From an uncultured Ardenticatenia bacterium (lineage in GTDB: Bacteria; Chloroflexota; Anaerolineae; 4572-78; NAK82), in NCBI GenBank assembly GCA_937127125.1, contig CAKZLO010000034.1, positions 81,257 to 145,256 of the forward strand: 64,000 nucleotides of DNA. Direction: 5' to 3'. Shown piece by piece: positions 8,597 to 15,451 of this stretch. The position numbers were made by a program, and so were the translations under genes. The notes beneath the pieces were generated by a model. It ran no database searches. It saw nothing but the letters and a program-made list of their open reading frames with translations, and was not told the DNA's origin. Within the stretch, counting starts at the first letter, position 1. Every line of letters starts with the position of its first letter.

Positions 8597-9691
8597 ATGA
8601 CCTCTCTTGACAGTTTCGTATCCGGTCTGAGCAATCTGATCTTCCTGTCAGATATCGAGTCGCGCGCGATAAGCGCTGAGAATCCTTCTGGCGCTAGAGG
8701 GCAAGGTGGAATGGCAATAGACGGTACCGCGGCCTACCTGGCGCGTGATCTCGGAAGAGGGTGGAAGATCTCCCCTTCTCTGCGTGTGCCACCACGAGCG
8801 AGCGTCACACTGGCGGACATCGAGGGTGCAGGAGTCATTCGACATATGTGGATAACGGTTGAGAACCCGCTCACCTGGCGTCAGCTCGTGTTGCGCTGTT
8901 ACTGGGATGATGAGAGTACACCCTCCGTGGAGGTGCCGTTAGGGGATTTCTTCTGCAACGGCTGGTGCGTACCCTGTCTCGTCAACTCGCTGCCCGTCGT
9001 GGTTAATCCGCGGGGTGGCTTTAATTGTTATTGGCCTATGCCCTTCTATCGGCGTGCCTTTGTTATGATTGAGAATTTGGCTCCTCTTGAGGTGGAGAAG
9101 GGTATCTACTACCAGATTGACTATGCGCTCTTGGATTTGCCAGACGGGATTGCGTGTTTCCACGCCCAATGGCGGCGCAGCAACCCTGTTCCATATGGAC
9201 GGGTACACACACTGCTGGATAATGTGTGCGGAGAGGGCCAGTATGTTGGCACGTACTTCGCTTGGGGCGTGCATAACGACTTGTGGTGGAGCGAAGGTGA
9301 GGTCAAGTTTTATCTGGATGGTGATCAGGAGTGGCCTACAATTTGCGGCACTGGTCTGGAGGATTACGTCGGTGGCGCATGGACATTCGAGCAACCTGGT
9401 GGTGAGTATGGTACCTATTCCACCCCTTTTATGGGAATGCCGCAAGCACTGCGTGCGACGGGCACACCGCTGGCGCGCCGGCGGTTTGGAATGTATCGCT
9501 GGCACGTTCTAGATCCGATCCGTTTCCGGTGTGATATTCGCGTGACGGTACAGTCGCTCGGTTTGCTGGAGAACAACTCACCACGTTATCTGCCGACGCA
9601 GGATGTGGCGACCACCGCCTTCTGGTATCAGCGAGAACCGCACGTATCATTTCCGGCGCTTCCTGATCCGTCCGAACTCGCGCCGGGGTGA
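8597..9691 (+). CDS. GH172 (DUF2961) family protein
   Basis: This is a 364-residue protein of the DUF2961 family, now classed as glycoside hydrolase family 172, whose characterised members act on fructofuranosides and D-arabinofuranosides. Visible family features are SRAISAENPSGARGQGG near the start, IRHMWITV, the WDDESTPSVEVPLGDFF block, CYWPMPFYRRA, and GTGLEDYVGGAW with conserved acidic residues. There is no signal peptide, so it would act on imported oligosaccharide. It belongs to the importer operon. Family membership is clear; the sugar specificity is not. Confidence 0.88.
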   Translation: MTSLDSFVSGLSNLIFLSDIESRAISAENPSGARGQGGMAIDGTAAYLARDLGRGWKISPSLRVPPRASVTLADIEGAGVIRHMWITVENPLTWRQLVLRCYWDDESTPSVEVPLGDFFCNGWCVPCLVNSLPVVVNPRGGFNCYWPMPFYRRAFVMIENLAPLEVEKGIYYQIDYALLDLPDGIACFHAQWRRSNPVPYGRVHTLLDNVCGEGQYVGTYFAWGVHNDLWWSEGEVKFYLDGDQEWPTICGTGLEDYVGGAWTFEQPGGEYGTYSTPFMGMPQALRATGTPLARRRFGMYRWHVLDPIRFRCDIRVTVQSLGLLENNSPRYLPTQDVATTAFWYQREPHVSFPALPDPSELAPG

Positions 9692-9730
9692 TTTCTAAGA
9701 AAACCAAAGCCTGACTCGTAGGAGGGTTCT

Positions 9731-10486
9731 ATGCGACGCTTTGAGAACAAGAGAGTCTTAATCACGGGAGGAAGTCTGGGAATTGGGAAGGCGACGGCTG
9801 AGCGCTTTGCCTCTGAAGGGGCACGCGTGCTCATTACAGCGCGACGCGCTGAACCCTTGGAAGCCACCGCACGCGAGCTCAGAGAGAAATATGGGGGTGA
9901 GGTGTTGACATTTCAGATGGACGTCTCCAAGAAAGCCGATGTAGACAGGATGATGGCCTTCGTGATGGAAAAGTGGGGTGGGGTCGATGTGCTGATCAAT
10001 AACGCTGGCATCGCCTATACAGAACCGTTCCTGGAAATCACCGAAGAACGCTGGGACGAGGTTATCAACATCAATCTCAAGGGGCAGTTCCTGGTGGGTC
10101 AGGCAGTGGCGCGGGAGATGGCCAAGGCCAAGTCAGGGGTCATCGTCAATATGGGTGCTACCAATGGCCTGGTCGGCGAGCTGGGTTATGCGCATTATAA
10201 CGCTAGCAAGGGTGGCATCACGTTGTTGACCAAGTCTATGGCGTTAGACCTAGCACCCTACGGGATCCGTGTCAACTGCGTCGCACCCGGTTACATTGTC
10301 ACGCCGCTCTCATCAGGTATGGATTCTGAAGAGTTTGTGAAAGAATATATTGAGAAGTTCATTCCCCTTGGACGCACGGGCGACCCAGAAGAGGTGGCCT
10401 CGGTCTATGCATTCTTGGCCAGCGACGATGCCTCATTCATTACGGGTGAAGTGATCGTGGTGGATGGCGGACAGCTCGCTTTCTGA
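9731..10486 (+). CDS. SDR family NAD(P)-dependent oxidoreductase
   Basis: A classical short-chain dehydrogenase, 251 residues. The Rossmann motif is TGGSLGIGKAT near residue 12, followed by NNAG, a catalytic Ser-Tyr-Lys set with Y-N-A-S-K, and the PG-containing VNCVAPGYIVTP stretch. The C-terminus FITGEVIVVDGG is typical of sugar-alcohol, gluconate and 3-oxoacyl dehydrogenases. Given its neighbours, oxidation or reduction of a sugar intermediate is likely. The Shine-Dalgarno TAGGAGG precedes the ATG. Confidence 0.93.
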   Translation: MRRFENKRVLITGGSLGIGKATAERFASEGARVLITARRAEPLEATARELREKYGGEVLTFQMDVSKKADVDRMMAFVMEKWGGVDVLINNAGIAYTEPFLEITEERWDEVININLKGQFLVGQAVAREMAKAKSGVIVNMGATNGLVGELGYAHYNASKGGITLLTKSMALDLAPYGIRVNCVAPGYIVTPLSSGMDSEEFVKEYIEKFIPLGRTGDPEEVASVYAFLASDDASFITGEVIVVDGGQLAF

Positions 10487-10561
10487 GATATTGGCTCTCT
10501 TAACGTATTAGTGTACCTTATTGATGAGAGTTCGACATATCCTGATCTAGGTGGCACAAGC

Positions 10562-11470
10562 ATGTCAGAGTCCTCGGCTGATCGCAGGGATGGCTTGCAG
10601 CAGATCGCTCCCGGAATCTACATTCATACAGGCTACGAAGGCGCGAACGTTGGGTGTATCGTTACAGACGTGGGTGCCATTGTGGTAGATACTCCGCTGA
10701 TCCCAACAGAGGGAAAGGCGTGGGCAGCAGAGGTTCTGCGCCTGGCAAGACGGGTGCTTTACGTGTTTAATACTGACCATCACCGCGCGCACATTATGGG
10801 CAATCAGTACTTTGATGCGCCCGTGGTCGCCCATGAATTGGCGTGGAAGGAGATGTCCAGCTACAAAGACGCCTTCATTGAACGTACCAAGAACCTTTTC
10901 AAGCGTCAGCCAGAGATTGCTGCCCAGTTCGATGAGGTGGTTATCAAGAAACCTGAGATCACTTTCACTGGGCGACTCGTCATCAAAAAGGGAGGGCGTG
11001 AGATACATTTTATCCGCTTGGGAGGTCATACAGCGGCTACCTCTGGTGTTTGGTTGCCTCGGGAGAGAATCCTTTTCACGGGGGATGTTGTAGTTGTCGG
11101 TGAACACCCTTCTTTAGGACAAAGCAATAGTAAGGAGTGGCTGGAAACGTTAGCCCGATTGCGTAGAATGTCGTTGGTCGCTATCGTACCCGGCCACGGA
11201 CCGCTCTGCAACGTCGAAGCGACACAACCCATCTCGGACTATATCCGCCTGATGCGTTTAAAAGTGCGCCACCAGATCAAAGCGGGGCGTAGCAAGTCAG
11301 AGGCAGCCACTGTGGTCACTCAAATGATCGATTTCTTCCCGTATCGACCCGGCGACAGGTCGTTCATAGAAAAGCGCATTCGTGCAGGTGTCAACCGAAT
11401 CTACGACGAAATAAAAGCGAGCTACGGTGAGGAAAAGGAAGGCGTCAGCGAAGAGGAGACACTTTCGTAG
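10562..11470 (+). CDS. Metallo-beta-lactamase-fold protein with altered metal motif
   Basis: A 302-residue protein with the MBL fold: a beta-rich start (IAPGIYIHTGYEGANVGCIV), an active-site loop, then GGHTAATSG, LFTGDVVV and VPGHGP, which supply the later His, Asp and His ligands. The usual T-H-x-H-x-D-H motif reads T-D-H-H-R-A-H here (residues 71-77), so the first His and the Asp are replaced. It may bind a single metal or have lost hydrolysis. The ATG at 10562 is preferred over a GTG at 10511. It follows the SDR gene in the same direction and precedes thyA by 16 nt. Confidence 0.8.
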   Translation: MSESSADRRDGLQQIAPGIYIHTGYEGANVGCIVTDVGAIVVDTPLIPTEGKAWAAEVLRLARRVLYVFNTDHHRAHIMGNQYFDAPVVAHELAWKEMSSYKDAFIERTKNLFKRQPEIAAQFDEVVIKKPEITFTGRLVIKKGGREIHFIRLGGHTAATSGVWLPRERILFTGDVVVVGEHPSLGQSNSKEWLETLARLRRMSLVAIVPGHGPLCNVEATQPISDYIRLMRLKVRHQIKAGRSKSEAATVVTQMIDFFPYRPGDRSFIEKRIRAGVNRIYDEIKASYGEEKEGVSEEETLS

Positions 11471-11486
11471 ACAGTCGTGGTGAACT

Positions 11487-12281
11487 ATGCAGCAATATTT
11501 GGCGCTACTGCGTCACGTGATCACTAACGGCAAGCGCAAAGCTGACCGTACTGGCGTGGGTACGTTGAGCGTCTTTGGCACTCAACTGCGCTTCGATCTG
11601 GCAGCTGGTTTTCCCCTAGTGACCACTAAGCAGATGTTTTGGCGAGGCATTGTCTACGAGCTGCTGTGGTTTCTGCGCGGTGACACCAACATCCGCTGGC
11701 TGAATGAGCACGGTGTACATATCTGGGACGAATGGGCTGACCATGAAGGTAATCTGGGCCCTGTGTATGGTTATCAGTGGCGTTCGTGGCCGACTCCGGA
11801 TGGTCGACACATTGACCAGATCAGCTGGGTGGTTGAGGAGATCAAACGTAATCCGGACTCGCGCCGGCTGGTGGTCAGTGCCTGGAACGTGGCTGATTTG
11901 GAGAAAATGGCGCTGCAGCCCTGTCACGTGTTGTTCCAATTCTACGTCGCAGAGGGTCGTCTCTCGTGCCAGCTGTATCAGCGTAGCGCGGATTTGTTCC
12001 TCGGTGTACCTTTTAACATTGCTTCTTACGCACTGCTAACAATAATGGTAGCGCACGTGACCGGCCTTCAACCGGGTGAATTCATCCATGTGCTAGGTGA
12101 TGCCCATGTATATTTGAACCACCTCGAACAGGTGCGGCTGCAACTGACGCGCACACCGTATCCCTTGCCGCGTGTAACGCTAAATCCAGCGGTTTCTTCT
12201 TTATTCGATTTTAAGTATGAGGACATTCATCTGACAAATTATCGTTGTCATCCCCCAATCAAAGCACCCGTCGCAGTTTAG
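11487..12281 (+). CDS. thyA: Thymidylate synthase
   Basis: ThyA methylates dUMP to dTMP using 5,10-methylenetetrahydrofolate. The protein has exactly the 264 residues of the E. coli enzyme and aligns without gaps in memory-level comparison. It has DRTGVGTLS near the start, the nucleophile Cys146 in [12 protein letters not shown], the phosphate-binding SRR motif, [20 protein letters not shown] and the terminal IKAPVAV. One usual Cys in RSCD is Ala here, which is not essential. No dihydrofolate reductase gene follows. It starts 16 nt after the MBL-fold gene and may be co-transcribed with it. Confidence 0.98.
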   Translation: MQQYLALLRHVITNGKRKADRTGVGTLSVFGTQLRFDLAAGFPLVTTKQMFWRGIVYELLWFLRGDTNIRWLNEHGVHIWDEWADHEGNLGPVYGYQWRSWPTPDGRHIDQISWVVEEIKRNPDSRRLVVSAWNVADLEKMALQPCHVLFQFYVAEGRLSCQLYQRSADLFLGVPFNIASYALLTIMVAHVTGLQPGEFIHVLGDAHVYLNHLEQVRLQLTRTPYPLPRVTLNPAVSSLFDFKYEDIHLTNYRCHPPIKAPVAV

Positions 12282-12348
12282 ATCGCTTGCGAAGCTTCCT
12301 CGGGTCTGTAAATCGGGTCTCCAGAAGTAACCCTGGCTCGAGATGATC

Positions 12349-13470
12349 TCATCCCATCAGTTCTAGTGCCAGCCGCCGTTTGAGAGCGCTCATACGGGTC
12401 GAGGCACGCTGTTCTAGGCTGACGCCGAAGATCTCAATCACGCTATCCAAACTGTACCCGACCAGGAACATGCTGAAAGGTGTCACCTTTTCCGCACCAG
12501 TGGTAAATGCCAGTGCGAAGAAACCCATCAAAGCCATCAGCAGCTTAAAGAGGATGTAGCCGAAGCGTGCATTAATCCAGAGTAGAGCATCCTCTACGGC
12601 GATGATGGGCGGGCGCCCCCCTTGCAGCTGGACTTGCTTAGTGGTGCTGATTCCAATGTGAACTACCACACCGATTAATACAGCGGCCCAGCCCACCAGC
12701 AGGGTGCCAATGCGCGTCGGGGGCAATGGCCAGTCCGGGAGCGACAGGTGACAAGCGGCTACGATTAATGCTGAGGCGACCACAAAAGCTATGGCCACGC
12801 CCGCGGCAGTAAGATAGCGATGTACCGCGTTGTGCGAATAACGGTAGATTAATCCCAGCTCGACGTTTACCAAACCTTCGGTGAGGACTCTGGGTGCCCA
12901 AGCTAGATAGTTGAGCACTTTGACTCGCTCATCAAAGTCTGGCAGTTCATCTGCAAAGACATCGTGGAAGGGTAGATAGTAACCCGGGCGTGCCAATCGG
13001 AGCCATTCGTTGACGCGCTCCGGTATAGTGATCAAGCCGATCTGAAACACGAGTTTTCGGCACAGCACCTCTACCACGTTCAGCTGACGCAAGTATTCCT
13101 GTATATTGAGCGTGTCATAAGGGTTATGTACCAAAGGGGTAGCTTCGATTTGCGCCCATAAGCCGGCCACCCGACGAACTGGTTCTGCGCCGGGAATGAT
13201 GCGCAACAGGTTGCCGACCTCATCGCGGGTTCGCTCCACATAGCTGGCGAGCTCGGCAGGAGTGATGTCACCAGTACGCGCGCTGGACAAGACGGCGCGC
13301 AAGTCTAGCACCCTGTCTCGCACTTCGCGCAGCCGCTGATTACGTTCTTCTCCGTCACCCTTCTGCTCATCACGTGCTCCGCCGGGTGGAGCCATCTGGG
13401 TGTTAAGTGGCGACGCACAGGCGAGTTGTGGCGCTGCTGCAACCTCAGTGCCAAACGACGCGTCTGTCAT
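12349..13470 (-). CDS. Unknown membrane protein with cytoplasmic N-terminal half
   Basis: I do not recognise this 373-residue protein. Residues 1-50 are low-complexity and charged. Residues 50-220 are predicted helical and soluble, rich in Arg/Glu/Leu. Three or four hydrophobic helices follow: about 220-245, 255-275, 305-325 and 330-350. The tail (ASTRMSALKRRLALELMG) is basic. The arrangement suggests a cytoplasmic helical domain anchored in the membrane; no catalytic motif is visible. GGGAGGT lies upstream of the ATG. It is convergent with thyA and has its own good promoter. Confidence 0.75.
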   Translation of the reverse strand: MTDASFGTEVAAAPQLACASPLNTQMAPPGGARDEQKGDGEERNQRLREVRDRVLDLRAVLSSARTGDITPAELASYVERTRDEVGNLLRIIPGAEPVRRVAGLWAQIEATPLVHNPYDTLNIQEYLRQLNVVEVLCRKLVFQIGLITIPERVNEWLRLARPGYYLPFHDVFADELPDFDERVKVLNYLAWAPRVLTEGLVNVELGLIYRYSHNAVHRYLTAAGVAIAFVVASALIVAACHLSLPDWPLPPTRIGTLLVGWAAVLIGVVVHIGISTTKQVQLQGGRPPIIAVEDALLWINARFGYILFKLLMALMGFFALAFTTGAEKVTPFSMFLVGYSLDSVIEIFGVSLEQRASTRMSALKRRLALELMG

Positions 13471-13553
13471 ATGCAGAGTACCTCCCGTGCAAAGCTTATG
13501 GTCTGGCCTTCTACGAAAGGATTGACGTCAGGACGCCAGATAAGAATGCATTC

Positions 13554-13590
13554 ATGACATAAGTATATGACATAATAATACAAACGTCAA
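13554..13590 (-). promoter_or_regulatory. Promoter of the unknown membrane protein gene, flanked by direct repeats
   Basis: On the minus strand TTGACG (13585-13590), a 17-bp spacer and TATACT (13562-13567) form a good vegetative promoter. Two copies of ATGACATAA (13554-13562 and 13567-13575, plus-strand reading) flank the -10, 13 bp apart. This is about 1.3 turns, so they may bind a regulator on neighbouring faces. Confidence 0.65.
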
Positions 13591-13663
13591 GATACAAAGG
13601 TGGTTATGATCGGCAGACTTTTCTAACATCCCATAATTGTCATTTAATAAGGTTCGACAAGTG

Positions 13664-13672
13664 TGGTATAAT
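13664..13672 (+). promoter_or_regulatory. Extended -10 promoter for the PCD gene
   Basis: TGGTATAAT (13664-13672) is an extended -10 element (TGN-TATAAT). No good -35 is found 16-18 bp upstream, as is common for extended -10 promoters. It lies 37 nt before the PCD start. Confidence 0.55.
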
Positions 13673-13708
13673 TGGTCAGGAGTTAAAGATCTTTTTGAGG
13701 TGTGAGCT

Positions 13709-14053
13709 ATGGTTACTCTATATCAGCTGAAGTGTACTGCTTGCCGAGGTGATGAGCCACCTGTCAGCGATGAGGAGATCCCGCCATTGCATCAGCAGGT
13801 GCCAGATTGGCGGATAGTTGAGCGTGATGGTATCAAACGTCTGGAACGTGTGTTCAAATTCAAGAATTTTGCCCAAGCGCTCCATTTTACTAATCAGGTG
13901 GGCAGCCTTGCAGAGGAGGAAGGACATCATCCGACAATCTTAACCGAGTGGGGACGTGTCACGGTGACCTGGTGGACCCATAAGATCAAGGGTCTCCATC
14001 AGAATGACTTTATTATGGCGGCAAAAACCGACCGTTTGTACCAAGCAGGGTAG
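13709..14053 (+). CDS. 4a-hydroxytetrahydrobiopterin dehydratase (PCD/DCoH family)
   Basis: A 114-residue pterin-4a-carbinolamine dehydratase. The family signature is present: EGHHPTI with the catalytic His pair, then [17 protein letters not shown] with the third His, followed by the D-F-I-M-A-A helix. The enzyme dehydrates 4a-hydroxy-tetrahydropterin formed by aromatic amino-acid hydroxylases. No hydroxylase gene is nearby, so a role in other pterin chemistry is possible. The N-terminus contains C-x-x-C ([11 protein letters not shown]), as in many bacterial members. It stands alone with its own promoter. Confidence 0.93.
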   Translation: MVTLYQLKCTACRGDEPPVSDEEIPPLHQQVPDWRIVERDGIKRLERVFKFKNFAQALHFTNQVGSLAEEEGHHPTILTEWGRVTVTWWTHKIKGLHQNDFIMAAKTDRLYQAG

Positions 14054-14167
14054 AACGCGTTTCTTCTCCGGCATAGCTTTTGTTGGCCTGGCGGACACTG
14101 CCGGCTCGAATTAAGACATAGGTACCACTAAAATATTGGCACTTTGCTTACGTGAAAGGGGGCAGCT

Positions 14168-15079
14168 ATGCGGGTCATCATTACAGGGGGTAGTGGCTTG
14201 ATCGGGCGCAAGCTAACTTCCGAGCTGGCAGAAGCCGGATATGAGGTGATTGTGCTGAGTCGTCGTCCCCAAGAGGCGCTATCCGCGTTACCTGCAGGGG
14301 TGCAGGTAGTTACATGGGATGGTCGTTCCGCTGAAGGTTGGGCTGCGTTTGCAGATGGCGCACATGCCATCGTCAACTTGGCAGGATCTAACATTGCGGA
14401 AGGTCGCTGGACCCCTGAGCGCAAGCAGATTATTCTTCAGAGTCGCCTGAGCGCTGGCTATGCCGTGGCACAGGCAGTGCAACAGGCTGTGCACAAGCCC
14501 CACGTTGTGATTCAGGCATCCGCTACTGGCTACTATGGCTCGCGTGGGGATGAGCTCGTTTCGGAAGAGACCCCAGCAGGCTCCGATTTTCTCGCGCGGG
14601 TGTGTGTTGAGTGGGAACGTTCTTCAGCCAAAGTGGGTGAGATGGGCGTGCGGTATGTGATAATTCGCACCGGAATGGTATTGAGCAAGGAGGGAGGGGC
14701 TTTTCCTAAAATCGTGGCACCATTCCGGTTCTTCGTCGGTGGGCCGCTGGGAGATGGCCGACAGTGGTTCCCGTGGATCCATATAGCAGACGAAGTGAGC
14801 GCCGTACGCTACTTGCTCGAGTCTGAGCAGTCAATTGGTGCTTTCAATCTTGTTGCGCCTTCGCCCGTCACAGCGCGCGACTTCGCCCGTGCCATTGGAC
14901 AGGTGATGAAGCGGCCAGCCTCAATGCCTGTGCCCTCCGTCCTGATGTGGTTGGTGTTTGGTGAGATGGCCACAATTTTGTTGCACGGTCAGCGTGCCAT
15001 CCCACAACGCTTGCTTGATCTGGGCTTTCGTTTTCGCTACTCGCAGCTGGAGGATGCACTTCGGGACTTGTTGGCGTAG
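14168..15079 (+). CDS. TIGR01777 family (YfcH-like) NAD(P)-dependent epimerase
   Basis: A 303-residue extended short-chain dehydrogenase. The glycine-rich motif GGSGLIGRKL is near residue 8, AHAIVNLAGSNIAEGRWTPERK is characteristic of the TIGR01777 family, and the YYGSRGD block carries the Tyr of the active site. The C-terminus ends with LRDLLA, typical of the DUF1731 tail domain. The substrate is unknown for the family; older annotation as a cell-division inhibitor is not supported. The Shine-Dalgarno AAAGGGGG precedes the ATG. A 123-nt gap with nothing recognised separates it from the tRNA genes. Confidence 0.92.
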   Translation: MRVIITGGSGLIGRKLTSELAEAGYEVIVLSRRPQEALSALPAGVQVVTWDGRSAEGWAAFADGAHAIVNLAGSNIAEGRWTPERKQIILQSRLSAGYAVAQAVQQAVHKPHVVIQASATGYYGSRGDELVSEETPAGSDFLARVCVEWERSSAKVGEMGVRYVIIRTGMVLSKEGGAFPKIVAPFRFFVGGPLGDGRQWFPWIHIADEVSAVRYLLESEQSIGAFNLVAPSPVTARDFARAIGQVMKRPASMPVPSVLMWLVFGEMATILLHGQRAIPQRLLDLGFRFRYSQLEDALRDLLA

Positions 15080-15202
15080 AGCTCATTATCAATTCTTACG
15101 TGATAGAATGCGAATTGACAATCGCTGCGTCTCCCAGTATACTGCACATTGCAGACGGCCTGCCAGCCATGCACATCACGTGACGTGTGGGTGGCGTGGT
15201 GT

Positions 15203-15289
15203 GGAGGGATGGCAGAGTGGACGATTGCGGCGGTCTTGAAAACCGCTGAGGCCGTAAGGTCTCCGGGGGTTCGAATCCCTCTCCCTCCG
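15203..15289 (+). tRNA. tRNA-Ser (anticodon UGA)
   Basis: Acceptor GGAGGGA (15203-15209) pairs with TCCCTCC (15282-15288), with G as discriminator. The anticodon stem GCGGT/ACCGC encloses CTTGAAA, giving anticodon TGA. A long type-II variable arm and a T-loop GTTCGAAT are present. The 3' CCA is not encoded. Confidence 0.96.
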
Positions 15290-15321
15290 CCTCCGCCGGT
15301 GGTGTTAGGGCAGCTGCTTTT

Positions 15322-15411
15322 GGGGAGGTGCCAGAGTGGACGATTGGGGCCGCCTGCTAAGTGGTTGTGGGGTGAATAACTCCACCGAGGGTTCGAATCC
15401 CTCCCTCCCCG
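15322..15411 (+). tRNA. tRNA-Ser (anticodon GCU)
   Basis: Acceptor GGGGAGG (15322-15328) pairs with CCTCCCC (15404-15410), with discriminator G. The anticodon loop CTGCTAA gives GCT; its stem has two G-U pairs. A long variable arm (GTGG...CCAC) and a GAGGG/CCCTC T-stem with TTCGAAT loop are visible. It lies 32 nt after the other serine tRNA, so the two are probably one transcript. Confidence 0.95.
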
Positions 15412-15451
15412 CTTAGTGCCGGGTCATCATGAAGTGCGATGGCTCGGCTCT

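Noticed and set aside
15203-15411. Integration site of a mobile element at the tRNA-Ser pair
   Set aside because: No integrase, no direct repeat of a tRNA end and no foreign-looking genes adjoin; the flanks look ordinary.
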